A stretch of DNA of 64,000 nucleotides from positions 1 through 64,000 of the forward strand of contig NZ_BOOR01000065.1 in NCBI RefSeq assembly GCF_016863335.1. The letters run 5' to 3'. The translations under genes and the position numbers were made by a program. Origin of the DNA: Planotetraspora thailandica. Its GTDB lineage: Bacteria > Actinomycetota > Actinomycetes > Streptosporangiales > Streptosporangiaceae. The notes beneath the pieces were generated by a model, which saw only the letters and a list, made by a program, of their open reading frames with translations, made no database searches and was not told the origin of the DNA. Within the stretch, counting starts at the first letter, position 1, and each line of letters begins with the position of its first letter. Positions 1-8,825 of the stretch are shown piece by piece.

Positions 1-201
1 GACGCCGCCGGACACCCACCACCGGAACGACCACCACCGGACCGCCCCACAGCGGAGACCCACCCTGACGGCACCCCCAAGGCGGGCAAAGAGGTCATCG
101 GCGCAGCCAACAAGGGCACCGGTGCCGGACGGACGCGCTCGACCATGATCCTGGCCGGCCCCGCGGCCGCAGGGCCTTCCGTCGTGCTGGGCAGCGCCCG
201 T
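1..201. other. unassigned window edge
   Basis: No gene can be supported here. One plus-strand frame reads a Pro/Thr-rich stretch that stops at 66-68 and could be the last codons of a gene beginning before the window. Another plus frame stays open far into the antisense of the next gene, so it is not credible. On the minus strand this is the region downstream of the response regulator, and I see no clear terminator hairpin. Confidence 0.3.
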
Positions 202-891
<690 letters not shown>

Positions 892-956
892 AAGTTCAAG
901 GCTACGACGTCTTTGATCGGCTATGGTGCTGAGCGCAAATCACCCGGGAGGACGAT

Positions 957-1166
957 ATGAGCGACTACACCACGACTTTTGATTTCATCGATGGAGACAA
1001 CGACGGGCTGATCTCGGCCGCCGAACTCGTCCGCCTCATGGACGTGCTCGGCCAGCCGATCACCGCCGACGGCGCCCAGGAGGCGATCGCCAAGGTCGAC
1101 GCGGACGGCGACGGCCGGATCAACTTCAAGGAGTTCGGCGTGTGGCTGGAAGGCCGCTCGTCCTGA
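957..1166 (+). CDS. small EF-hand calcium-binding protein
   Basis: A 69-residue acidic cytosolic protein with two canonical EF-hand loops. Loop 1 is D12-x-D14-x-D16-G-x-I-x-x-x-E23 and loop 2 is D48-x-D50-x-D52-G-x-I-x-x-x-E59. Both keep all side-chain ligands, so Ca2+ binding is expected. There is no signal peptide or membrane segment, so it is a calmodulin/calerythrin-like sensor or buffer. A GGGAGGA ribosome site precedes the ATG. It is divergent from the KdpE-like gene (about 65 bp apart), and its 3' end overlaps the convergent FAD oxidase gene by about 40 bp. Its partner is not visible. Confidence 0.85.
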   Translation: MSDYTTTFDFIDGDNDGLISAAELVRLMDVLGQPITADGAQEAIAKVDADGDGRINFKEFGVWLEGRSS

Positions 1167-2253
1167 GACCGCGGGACGCCTGCCGCTCGTGCAGGCCGAA
1201 CCTCGGATCGGGCTCTGCCACGCCCTCGACGATCTCCGCGACGTAGGCGGCCAGCGCCGGGGCGTGCTTGAAGCCGTGACCGGAGTCCCCGCCGAGCAGC
1301 CAGACCCCGTCGGACACCTCTGCGATGATCCATTCGGCGTCCTTGGTCAGCGCATACTGGCAGACCTGGGTGAACAGGACGGGAGCGCCGGTGAGCGCGG
1401 GGAAACGCCGAGCGATGTAGTCGCGGGCCTGCTGCTCGGTGCGGGCCAGCACATGGCGGCTGCCCGTCTCCGGGTCGTACGGCTCGCCCTCGAGATCGCT
1501 GGTGACCTTCATCCCCGCGCCGCCGATGTCGCCGTGGCCGTACGCCGACAGGTCGTAGTCGCAGAAGGCCGGCAGGGGCGGAGAGGACCATTCGCGGGGC
1601 ACGGCGAAATGGAACGTGTCCTGCCGGGTCACCTCCATCGGCACGTCGAACAGGCCGGGCAGCCAGGCTCCGCACGCCCACACGACCCGGTCCGCCGTCA
1701 GCACCTGCCCGTCGGCCACGACGCCAGTGGCCTCGCCGTACGGCACGGCCTTGGCGCGCACGAACGTGACGCCGGCGCCCCGGGCGAGCCTGGCGGTCGC
1801 GAGCGTGGCGTCGCGCGCCCGGACGACACCCGCCTTGGGCTCCCAGAGCACGAAGGCGAGGTCGTCGACCCTCATGCCGGGAAACCGGCTGGCCGCGTCG
1901 GCCGGCTCGAGCAACTCATGAGGTATTTCTAGATTTTTCAGTGCTTGGGCGCTTTGTCGTTCCCAGCCGTCCTCGCGATAGGCGAACCACATCAGCCCCG
2001 ACTCCACCAGGAGTTCTTCGCCTGCCCGCTCGCCCAGAGCACGCCACCCGTCGCGGGCCTGCCAGGCCATGCGGGCGTACCACTCGTCAGCCCCGTGCGA
2101 GCTGCGCAGCAGGCGGGTGTGCCCTGAGCTGGCCTGGCGGACGTGGCCGGGGGCGTACTGCTCGACGAGCGTCACCGCCCAGCCGCTTTCCGCCAGCCGC
2201 AGGGCGACCGACAGACCCCAGATGCCCGCACCGACCACGATCACCGACTTCAC
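1126..2253 (-). CDS. FAD-dependent amine oxidase, sarcosine oxidase/N-methyltryptophan oxidase type
   Basis: About 375 residues from the GTG at 2253, chosen because the Rossmann motif VVGAGIWGL (G8, G10, G13) then sits at the N-terminus; the frame is open further upstream. This is the DAO/monomeric sarcosine oxidase fold. A Cys near residue 298 in QVCQYALTKDAEWII aligns with the cysteine that binds FAD covalently in monomeric sarcosine oxidase. GGDSGHGFKHAP is the C-terminal FAD-binding motif. Members oxidise N-methyl or secondary amino acids and release H2O2. The substrate is not predictable. The divergent IclR gene starts 27 bp away and probably controls it. Confidence 0.85.
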   Translation of the reverse strand: MKSVIVVGAGIWGLSVALRLAESGWAVTLVEQYAPGHVRQASSGHTRLLRSSHGADEWYARMAWQARDGWRALGERAGEELLVESGLMWFAYREDGWERQSAQALKNLEIPHELLEPADAASRFPGMRVDDLAFVLWEPKAGVVRARDATLATARLARGAGVTFVRAKAVPYGEATGVVADGQVLTADRVVWACGAWLPGLFDVPMEVTRQDTFHFAVPREWSSPPLPAFCDYDLSAYGHGDIGGAGMKVTSDLEGEPYDPETGSRHVLARTEQQARDYIARRFPALTGAPVLFTQVCQYALTKDAEWIIAEVSDGVWLLGGDSGHGFKHAPALAAYVAEIVEGVAEPDPRFGLHERQASRGLRTSGLPATRRTP

Positions 2254-2280
2254 GGTCTCATTGTGGCGATAATCGGGACC

Positions 2281-2937
2281 ATGATGGCGGCCGAGTCTGC
2301 ACAGACCCTTGAACGCGGATTGCGGCTGCTCAGGCTGCTCGCGGAGGGGCATCGGGGGCGCACGCCGACGGAGCTGGCCCACGAGCTGGGCTTGAGCCGG
2401 CCGGCCGTCTACAGGCTGATCACGACCCTCCAGGAGGAGGGTTTCGCCCGCCGCGACGCGGAGGGCAAGGTGCATCTGGGCTTCGGGGTGCTGGTGCTCG
2501 CCCAGGCCGTGCAGCCGCTGTTGCGGGCGGCGGCCCTTCCCGCCCTGCGCACGCTGGCCGAGCGGGCCGGGGCCACGGCCCATCTCACGGTGGCCGAGGG
2601 AGGCGACGGCCTGGCCGTGGCGGTGGTGGAGCCCTCCTGGACCGACTTCCACGTGGCCTACCGGGAGGGCTCCCGGCATCCCCTCACGCGCGGCGCGGCG
2701 GGCCTCGCCCTGCTGGCGCTGCGCTCGGGGAGCGAGGAACCGGCGCTCCACATGACCAGGGATCAGCTGCAGGAGGGCGCCCGGGGCCTGGCCGCGCCCG
2801 TGCGCGGACTGTCCGACCTGGAGGCGTCCGTCGGCGTGGTGTCCTTCGGCGAGATCGACGTGGATCGGATCGGCCCGCTGGTGCTCACGGCCGCCGCGGA
2901 CATCGCCGCCACACTAAATCCGGATTTTCACCCATAG
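2281..2937 (+). CDS. IclR-family transcriptional regulator
   Basis: 218 residues, with an N-terminal winged helix (about 8-65: LERGLRLLRLLAEGHRGRT, ELGLSRPAVYRLITTLQEEGF) and a C-terminal ligand-sensing IclR domain that is shorter than usual. The family normally reaches about 250 residues. The start is uncertain (ATG 2281, ATG 2284 or an upstream GTG), with only a weak ribosome site, so the mRNA may be leaderless. It is divergent from the FAD oxidase and lies directly before hmgA-fahA, so it could regulate either unit. IclR proteins commonly control aromatic catabolism, which fits homogentisate genes; this is inference. Confidence 0.85.
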   Translation: MMAAESAQTLERGLRLLRLLAEGHRGRTPTELAHELGLSRPAVYRLITTLQEEGFARRDAEGKVHLGFGVLVLAQAVQPLLRAAALPALRTLAERAGATAHLTVAEGGDGLAVAVVEPSWTDFHVAYREGSRHPLTRGAAGLALLALRSGSEEPALHMTRDQLQEGARGLAAPVRGLSDLEASVGVVSFGEIDVDRIGPLVLTAAADIAATLNPDFHP

Positions 2938-2986
2938 GCAATGGTTTGACATCTGGTGCCCATTGGCGGATCGTCGTACGTATAGA

Positions 2987-3000
2987 GGACGCTAGCGTCC
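2987..3000. promoter_or_regulatory. perfect 14-bp palindrome upstream of hmgA
   Basis: GGACGCTAGCGTCC is a perfect palindrome centred about 31 bp before the hmgA ATG. A TTGACA hexamer lies at 2946-2951 but lacks a convincing -10 partner. The size and position fit an operator for the neighbouring IclR regulator. No binding evidence is available. Confidence 0.4.
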
Positions 3001-3024
3001 GATATCCGGACATGGAGGGTCGCC

Positions 3025-4197
3025 ATGCCGTACTACCGTGTCGTCGGAGAGGTACCGGAGAAGCGCCACGTGCAGTTCCGCAGGCCTGACGGCGGCCTCT
3101 ATCAGGAAGAACTCATGGGCGAGGAGGGGTTCTCCTCCGATTCCTCGCTCCTGTACCACCGATATGCACCGACCGCGATCGTCAAGGCGGAGACGGTCGA
3201 CGTCGGCCCCTCGGGGCTGACCCCGAACCTGCCGCTGTCGCCGCGCCACTTCCGGACGCAGGACCTGCGGCCCGACGGGGACCTGGTCTCCGGCCGCATG
3301 CTGCTGGCCGGCAACTCCGACGTCCGCATCTCGTACGCCGCCACCAGCGTGCCGAGCGAGCTCTACCGCGACTCGATGGGCGACGAGTGCGTCTACATCG
3401 CGAGCGGGCGGGCCCGTTTCGAGTCCGCGTACGGCGCCATGGACGTCGGCGAGGGCGACTACGTCGTCGTGCCGACCGGCGCGATCCACCGCTGGGTGCC
3501 CGACGGCCCGGTGACCGCGCTGGTCATCGAGGCGTCCGGGCACATCCGCCCGCCGAAGCGCTATCTGTCCCAGTACGGCCAGTTCCTGGAGCACGCGCCC
3601 TACTCCGAGCGCGACCTGCGGGCCCCGTCCGAGCCGTTCCTGGTGGACGGCGAGGAGGTCCCGGTGCTCGTGCGCACCCGCGGCGGGCTGACCAGGCTGA
3701 CCTATGCCCGGCACCCCTTCGACGTGGTGGGCTGGGACGGCTACCTGTACCCGTACGTCTTCAACATCCACGACTTCGAGCCGATCGTGAAGCGCACGCA
3801 CGCGCCGCCGCCCGTCCACCAGACGTTCGAGGGGCCCGGGTTCGTGATCTGCTCGTTCTGCCCTCGGCCGCTGGACTTCCACCCGGAGGCCGTGCCGATC
3901 CCCTACAACCACCACAACGTGGACTCCGACGAGTTCATGTTCTACGTAGGCGGCGACTACTCCGCCCGCAAGGGCTCGGGCATCGACATCGGGTCGATCT
4001 CGCTCCACCCGGCCGGTTTCACGCACGGCCCGCAGCCGGGCGCGGTCGAGGCGGTCGTCGAGGCCGTACGGCAGGGCCTGTCCACGACCAGCGAGATGGC
4101 CGTCATGCTCGACACCTTCCGCCCACTCGACCTGGGCCCGGCAGCCCTGGCGTGTGAGGAGCCCGGATACGCCTGGACGTGGGCGGTGCAGGCGTGA
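3025..4197 (+). CDS. hmgA: homogentisate 1,2-dioxygenase
   Basis: A 390-residue cupin-fold, non-haem Fe(II) ring-cleavage enzyme that converts homogentisate to maleylacetoacetate in tyrosine/phenylalanine breakdown. The ligand region is intact: YNHHNVDSDEFMFY supplies the first His (296/297) and Glu303, and HPAGFTHGPQPG supplies His334. GGAGGGTC precedes the ATG. It shares a 4-bp GTGA junction with fumarylacetoacetase, so the two last steps are translationally coupled. Maleylacetoacetate isomerase and 4-hydroxyphenylpyruvate dioxygenase are not in the window. Confidence 0.95.
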   Translation: MPYYRVVGEVPEKRHVQFRRPDGGLYQEELMGEEGFSSDSSLLYHRYAPTAIVKAETVDVGPSGLTPNLPLSPRHFRTQDLRPDGDLVSGRMLLAGNSDVRISYAATSVPSELYRDSMGDECVYIASGRARFESAYGAMDVGEGDYVVVPTGAIHRWVPDGPVTALVIEASGHIRPPKRYLSQYGQFLEHAPYSERDLRAPSEPFLVDGEEVPVLVRTRGGLTRLTYARHPFDVVGWDGYLYPYVFNIHDFEPIVKRTHAPPPVHQTFEGPGFVICSFCPRPLDFHPEAVPIPYNHHNVDSDEFMFYVGGDYSARKGSGIDIGSISLHPAGFTHGPQPGAVEAVVEAVRQGLSTTSEMAVMLDTFRPLDLGPAALACEEPGYAWTWAVQA

Positions 4198-5303
4198 CCT
4201 TCGGGGTGGAGAACCTGCCCTACGGCGTGTTCTCCCTCCCCGGTCAGAGCCCTCGTGTGGGTGTGCGGATCGGCGACGACGTGCTCGACCTCGCCGCCGC
4301 CCTCGGCGACGAGGTCTTCGCCATGCCGTACCTCAACCCCTTCATGGCGCTCGGCCGTACGGCATGGCGGGAGGCACGGGAGCGGGTCAAGGAGGCGGCG
4401 CCGACCGGCGGTCACCGCGTGCCGCTCGACCAGGTCACCCTGCACCTGCCGATCGAGGTGGCCGACTACGTCGACTTCTACGCGTCGCTGGAGCACGCGA
4501 CCAACGTCGGCCTGATGTTCCGCCCGGGCGAGGAGCCGCTGAAGCCGAACTGGCGCCATCTGCCGGTGGGCTACCACGGCCGGGCGGGCACCGTCGTGGT
4601 GTCGGGCACGCCCGTGCGGCGGCCGTGCGGGCAGCGCCTCGTCAACGGCCGGCCGGAATTCGGGCCGTCGCTGAAGCTCGACGTGGAGGCGGAGATGGGC
4701 TTCGTCGTGGGCGTGCCCACAGCGCTCGGCGAGCGCGCCGGGGCGTTCGAGGACCACGTGTTCGGGGTGACGCTGGTCAACGACTGGAGCGCCCGGGACA
4801 TCCAGTCCTGGGAGTACGTGCCGCTGGGGCCCTTCCTCGGCAAGTCGTTCGCCACCTCGATCTCGCCGTGGATCACCCCGCTGGAGGCCCTGGAGGAGGC
4901 CCGGGTCGACGGTCCGGCCCAGGATCCCGTGCCCCTTCCCTACCTGCGCAGGGCCGCCCCCTGGGCGCTGGACCTCACGCTGGCGATCGAGGTCGACGGC
5001 GAGCCGGTCTCGGCCCCGCCGTACCGGGAGATGTACTGGACGCCCGACCAGATGCTGGCGCACCTGACGGTCAACGGGGCGTCGTTGCGCACCGGCGACC
5101 TGTTCGCCAGCGGCACGGTGTCCGGCGGCGGGCAGCGGGGCTCGCTCCTGGAGCTGACCTGGAACGGAGCCGAGCCGATCAAGCTTTCCGGCGGGCAGAC
5201 CCGGACCTTCCTGGAGGACGGCGACATCGTGACGATCAGCGCGGTGACCCGGGGCGGCCTCAGCCTCGGTGAGGTCTCCGGACAGATACTTCCCGCTACA
5301 TAA
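4194..5303 (+). CDS. fahA: fumarylacetoacetase
   Basis: Hydrolyses fumarylacetoacetate to fumarate and acetoacetate, the final step of homogentisate catabolism. About 369 residues from the GTG at 4194, which overlaps the hmgA stop as GTGA; a GTG at 4179 would add five residues. The N-terminal FAA domain begins with the familiar ENLPYGVFS motif. The C-terminal catalytic domain holds VGYHGRAGTVVVSG, the metal-ligand segment EAEMGFVVG, and VNDWSARDIQSWEYVPLGPFLGKSF. Length and motifs match the family. Confidence 0.95.
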   Translation: MTFGVENLPYGVFSLPGQSPRVGVRIGDDVLDLAAALGDEVFAMPYLNPFMALGRTAWREARERVKEAAPTGGHRVPLDQVTLHLPIEVADYVDFYASLEHATNVGLMFRPGEEPLKPNWRHLPVGYHGRAGTVVVSGTPVRRPCGQRLVNGRPEFGPSLKLDVEAEMGFVVGVPTALGERAGAFEDHVFGVTLVNDWSARDIQSWEYVPLGPFLGKSFATSISPWITPLEALEEARVDGPAQDPVPLPYLRRAAPWALDLTLAIEVDGEPVSAPPYREMYWTPDQMLAHLTVNGASLRTGDLFASGTVSGGGQRGSLLELTWNGAEPIKLSGGQTRTFLEDGDIVTISAVTRGGLSLGEVSGQILPAT

Positions 5304-5339
5304 CGTGTTCTTGTCGTCACCCGTCGCTACTCTGGGGCG

Positions 5340-5675
5340 GTGCGTCACGCCGTAACGATCACGATGTTGCTTTTACTGGCGGCATGCGCGCGGGTCGTTC
5401 CCCCCGCTCCCCGCATCGCCGTGTCTGCCGCCGTGTCCCCCGCCGAGTCACAGGGCCTGTCGGTCACGGCAGACGGAGGAAGGCTGACCAGCGTGCTGGT
5501 CTACGCGGGCCGCGACCCCGTGCCCGGCTCCTTCGACGCCTCCCGCACGCGATGGCGCTCGTCCGGGTCGCTGCGGCCCGGCACCGACTACGTCGTGGAC
5601 GCGATCGCGACGGGTCGTGACGGCGTCACCGCGCATACGGCCACCACGCTTCACACCGCGCCGGTTCGGGGGTAG
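5340..5675 (+). CDS. small lipoprotein with stand-alone Ig-like domain
   Basis: 111 residues from a GTG start with a type II signal peptide: a hydrophobic run ends in lipobox LLAAC with C16 as acyl site. The rest (about 30-108) resembles the Big_10/Ig-like domain found N-terminal to YkuD domains in actinobacterial L,D-transpeptidases (VSPAESQGLSVTADGG, TDYVVDAIATGRDG). The catalytic YkuD domain with its HXXXX...SHGC motif is absent, and the gene stops before NfeD. It may be a degraded transpeptidase or an independent wall-associated domain. The family assignment is from pattern recognition. Confidence 0.65.
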   Translation: MRHAVTITMLLLLAACARVVPPAPRIAVSAAVSPAESQGLSVTADGGRLTSVLVYAGRDPVPGSFDASRTRWRSSGSLRPGTDYVVDAIATGRDGVTAHTATTLHTAPVRG

Positions 5676-5755
5676 CGCATCAGGCGGGCGGAGTTACCGT
5701 AAAAAGGAGGAACCCTGCCCGATCGGGATCCGTTCATTGCTATGGAGGCGAGGCA

Positions 5756-6205
5756 ATGGACTCGTGGATCATCTGGCTCATCCTGGCCGCGGTGTTGGGC
5801 GTGGCCGAGATCTTCACGCTGACCGCCGCACTCGGGATTCTCTCTGTCGCGGCACTCCTCACCGTGGGGGTGGCCGCCGTCGGATTCCCGCCCGCTCTTC
5901 AGCTCGTCGTCTTCGCCATCGCCTCCGCAGCCGGGCTTCTCGGTGTGCGGCCGATCGCGATGCGGCACATCAAGCAGCCTCCGTCCCAGCGCTTCGGGGT
6001 GTCCGCGCTGGTCGGCAAGCCGGCATACGTGACCAAGGAGGTGACCGGCCGGGACGGCCGGGTTCGCATCGGGGGCGAAGAGTGGTCCGCGAGGTCCTAC
6101 GACGAGACGCTGGTCATCCCGCCGGGGGCAACGGTGGACGTCATTGAGATCGAGGGCGCCACCGCCCTCGTCTATCCACGGGAGCAAGCATGGACACAGC
6201 CGTGA
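5756..6205 (+). CDS. NfeD-family membrane protein
   Basis: 149 residues. The N-terminal membrane part (about 4-65) has three or four hydrophobic helices. A soluble OB-fold NfeD domain (about 78-143) follows, with the pattern LVGKPAYVTKEV, GRVRIGGEEWSAR and VDVIEIEGATALVYP. This is the short NfeD1b form lacking the protease domain. Such proteins pair with SPFH/stomatin proteins in membrane microdomains, and the next gene, overlapping by 16 bp, is exactly that. AGGCGAGGCA precedes the ATG. Confidence 0.9.
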   Translation: MDSWIIWLILAAVLGVAEIFTLTAALGILSVAALLTVGVAAVGFPPALQLVVFAIASAAGLLGVRPIAMRHIKQPPSQRFGVSALVGKPAYVTKEVTGRDGRVRIGGEEWSARSYDETLVIPPGATVDVIEIEGATALVYPREQAWTQP

Positions 6206-7287
6206 TCGGCCTGATCGTTCTCGTCGTCGTCGTGGTGTTCACGGTGTTGCGAGCGGTCCGCATCGTGCCGCAGGCCAGAGCCGCGAACATCGAGCGCCTG
6301 GGCCGCTACTTCCGCACACTGGCGCCGGGGCTGAACTTCGTCATCCCCTTCGTCGACCGCGTCCGGCCGTTGATCGACCTGCGCGAACAGGTCGTGTCGT
6401 TCAAGCCGCAACCCGTGATCACCGAGGACAACCTGGTCGTCGACATCGACACGGTGCTGTATTTCCAGGTCACCGACCCCAGGGCCGCCGAGTACGAGAT
6501 CGCCAACTTCATCCAGGGCGTGGAACAGCTCACCGTGACCACCTTGCGCAACGTGGTGGGCGGGATGGACCTGGAGAGCACCCTGACCTCTCGCGACACC
6601 ATCAACAGCCAGCTGCGGGGTGTGCTCGACGAGGCCACCGGCAAGTGGGGCATCCGGGTCAACCGGGTCGAGATCAAGGCGATCGACCCGCCGAAGACCA
6701 TCAAGGAGGCCATGGAGAAGCAGATGCGGGCCGAGCGGGACAAGCGTGCCGCGATCCTCACGGCCGAGGGCCAGCGGCAGTCGCAGATCCTGACCGCCGA
6801 GGGCGAGAAGCAGAGCGCGATCCTGCGGGCCGAGGGTGAGCGGACCTCGCAGATCCTCAAGGCCGAGGGCCAGTCGCAGGCGATCGACGAGGTCTTCCAG
6901 GCCGTGCACCGCAACGACCCCGACCCGAAGCTGCTCGCCTACCAGTACCTCCAGGTGCTGCCGCAGCTCGCCCAGGGATCCGGCAACACGTTCTGGGTGA
7001 TCCCGAGCGAGGTCACCTCCGCTCTGCAGGGGGTCTCCAAGGCGTTCACCGAGGCGCTGCCCGCCTCGCCGGCCACCCGCGAGCGTACGGCGAGCACCGC
7101 GGGGAGCACCGCGGGGAGCGAGGCGGTGGCCGAGGCCGAGCGCGCAGCGGCGGAGGCGAAGGCGGAGGCCGAGGACAGCGAGACTCTCGGGCCCCGCGAG
7201 ATCGGCCCCGGGCAGGCGCCTCTCAGCGACGCCGCCAAGACGGCCGCTCAGCCCGCCGAGGTCACCCGCTCGACGAACCGGGCATAA
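6190..7287 (+). CDS. SPFH/Band 7 (stomatin-like) membrane protein
   Basis: 365 residues. An N-terminal hydrophobic anchor (about 3-25) is followed by the SPFH domain (PQARAANIERLGRYF, DLREQVVSFKPQPVITEDN), then a helical stretch with tandem AEG-Q/R-QS-QIL repeats (about 195-240) that form the coiled coil of stomatin oligomers. An Ala/Glu-rich tail (about 295-365) ends the protein. It is coupled to nfeD by a 16-bp overlap. The expected role is a membrane scaffold or quality-control microdomain. Its 3' end overlaps the convergent GTPase gene by 40 bp. Confidence 0.92.
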   Translation: MDTAVIGLIVLVVVVVFTVLRAVRIVPQARAANIERLGRYFRTLAPGLNFVIPFVDRVRPLIDLREQVVSFKPQPVITEDNLVVDIDTVLYFQVTDPRAAEYEIANFIQGVEQLTVTTLRNVVGGMDLESTLTSRDTINSQLRGVLDEATGKWGIRVNRVEIKAIDPPKTIKEAMEKQMRAERDKRAAILTAEGQRQSQILTAEGEKQSAILRAEGERTSQILKAEGQSQAIDEVFQAVHRNDPDPKLLAYQYLQVLPQLAQGSGNTFWVIPSEVTSALQGVSKAFTEALPASPATRERTASTAGSTAGSEAVAEAERAAAEAKAEAEDSETLGPREIGPGQAPLSDAAKTAAQPAEVTRSTNRA

Positions 7288-8825
7288 CGCGACCGTTCCT
7301 CGAAGGCGGGGGTGACCACCAGCTCTTCGCCGACCTGGCCGATGGCGGCCCGCAGGGCTCTGGCGGCCTTGCGGGCCCTGCGCCGCCCGCCGATCCATGC
7401 CGCCAGCCGTGACAGCAGCGCGATGAGCACCCCGGCCGCCGCACCGCCGACGAGCAGCAGGGTCGGCCAGGGGACCCGCCCGGCCGTGGGGGTCGGCGGC
7501 TTCGGCAGCAGCAGGTAGTCGAGGGCGAACAACGCCAGCAGCCACAACGCGCCCGCCGCCATCACCGCTGTCACGAGCCACTGCAGTACCCCGACCGCCT
7601 TCCACCAGCGGGGCGGCTTGGACGCGCCCAGCGAGGCGTGGGCCACCGCACGGTCCAGCGCGTCTCCCAGCTCCGCGGCGCGTGAGCGTGCCGCATGCCG
7701 TACGGCGGAGGCCCACGGCTCGGGCACGCCGCCGCCGGCCGCTTCCCCCACGTCTCTCACCGCGGTGTCGACCGCCGTGAGCTGCACGGCCGTGGGCGGC
7801 GGCAACGACGTGCGGGCCGTACCCGGCCCGCGGGTGAGGTGCAGGCGGCGCAGCGGGTCGGGGCGCAGGCGTCTCAGCCACCGGGTGAGCGGCCATCCAG
7901 TGGCCGCGACCGCGCGGTGCCGGTGCGCCTTGGCGACGGACTCCACCACCAGCGGGACGGCGGCCGCCTGCGACAACGCCCTCGACAACGGCCGGGCCAG
8001 GTCCGCCCGCGAGACGGAGGCGGGAGCCGTACCGGCGGACGGCCCCGCCAGGGCGTCGGCGGCCGCTCCGGCGTCGGCGGCCAGCCGGGAGGCCCACGCG
8101 GCCCGCCGGGAGACCTTGCGGTCGAGCGCGACCCGCAACTCGGACAGGCCCTGGCCGGTACGCGCCGACACGCCGACGACCGGAACGCCCTCGAGCCCGT
8201 CGTCGGCCAGCAGGCCCCGCAGGTCGTCGAGGCAGCGTTTGACCGCCCGCTCGGGCAGCCGGTCGATCTGGTTGAGCACCACGAGCACGACGTCGCGGTG
8301 GCGGCCGAGGGCTTTGAGGTAGCGCTCGTGGACCGCCGCGTCGGCGTATTTCTGCGGGTCCAGCACCCAGACCAGCAGGTCGACCACCCCGACGAGCCGG
8401 TCGACCTCCAGCCGGTGGGCGGACACGATCGAGTCGTGGTCGGGCAGGTCGAGCAGGACCAGCCCGGAGCCGTCGCCCACCACGTGACGCAGGGGCACGT
8501 CCAGCCAGTCCAGCAGCGGACCCGAGCCGTCGGGCCCCCACAATGCGGCCTGGGCCGCGGACGTGGTGGGCCGGGTGGGGCCGACCTCCGCGAGATCGCA
8601 CCCGGCCAGGGCGTTGAACAGCGACGACTTGCCACTGCCGGTGGCCCCGGCGAGGGCGACCGCCGTGTGGTCCACCGACAGGTTGCGCCGCGCGCCCGCC
8701 CGCTCGGCCACGGCCCTGGCCCGCTCGACGAGCTGCCGGTCCAGGCGGCCCTCGGCCAGGTCGGCCGCCTCGGACAGCGCGGCCAGCCGCTCGTCCAGGG
8801 ACGCGGCCGCCTTTGCGAGCTTCAC
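7248..8825 (-). CDS. DynB-like membrane GTPase (dynamin-related)
   Basis: 525 residues. The G domain carries G1 GATGSGKSS (60-68), the G3-like DLPDHDS and G4 NQID. Two membrane helices lie near residues 405-435 and 450-480, followed by a basic amphipathic stretch. It starts inside the stop of the preceding GTPase (ATGA overlap), forming a two-gene operon. The pairing of adjacent dynamin-like GTPases, the downstream one with two membrane helices, matches Streptomyces DynA/DynB, which stabilise FtsZ rings in sporulation septation. Databases may call it a YfjP-type GTPase. GTPase is certain; the dynamin role is inferred from layout. Confidence 0.78.
   Translation of the reverse strand: MKLAKAAASLDERLAALSEAADLAEGRLDRQLVERARAVAERAGARRNLSVDHTAVALAGATGSGKSSLFNALAGCDLAEVGPTRPTTSAAQAALWGPDGSGPLLDWLDVPLRHVVGDGSGLVLLDLPDHDSIVSAHRLEVDRLVGVVDLLVWVLDPQKYADAAVHERYLKALGRHRDVVLVVLNQIDRLPERAVKRCLDDLRGLLADDGLEGVPVVGVSARTGQGLSELRVALDRKVSRRAAWASRLAADAGAAADALAGPSAGTAPASVSRADLARPLSRALSQAAAVPLVVESVAKAHRHRAVAATGWPLTRWLRRLRPDPLRRLHLTRGPGTARTSLPPPTAVQLTAVDTAVRDVGEAAGGGVPEPWASAVRHAARSRAAELGDALDRAVAHASLGASKPPRWWKAVGVLQWLVTAVMAAGALWLLALFALDYLLLPKPPTPTAGRVPWPTLLLVGGAAAGVLIALLSRLAAWIGGRRRARKAARALRAAIGQVGEELVVTPAFEERSRYARFVERVTSAG

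Noticed and set aside
6172..8601. Minus-strand open frame of about 800 codons
   Set aside because: It runs antisense to the SPFH gene and in a wrong frame through the GTPase gene; the product is Arg/Gly/Ala noise.
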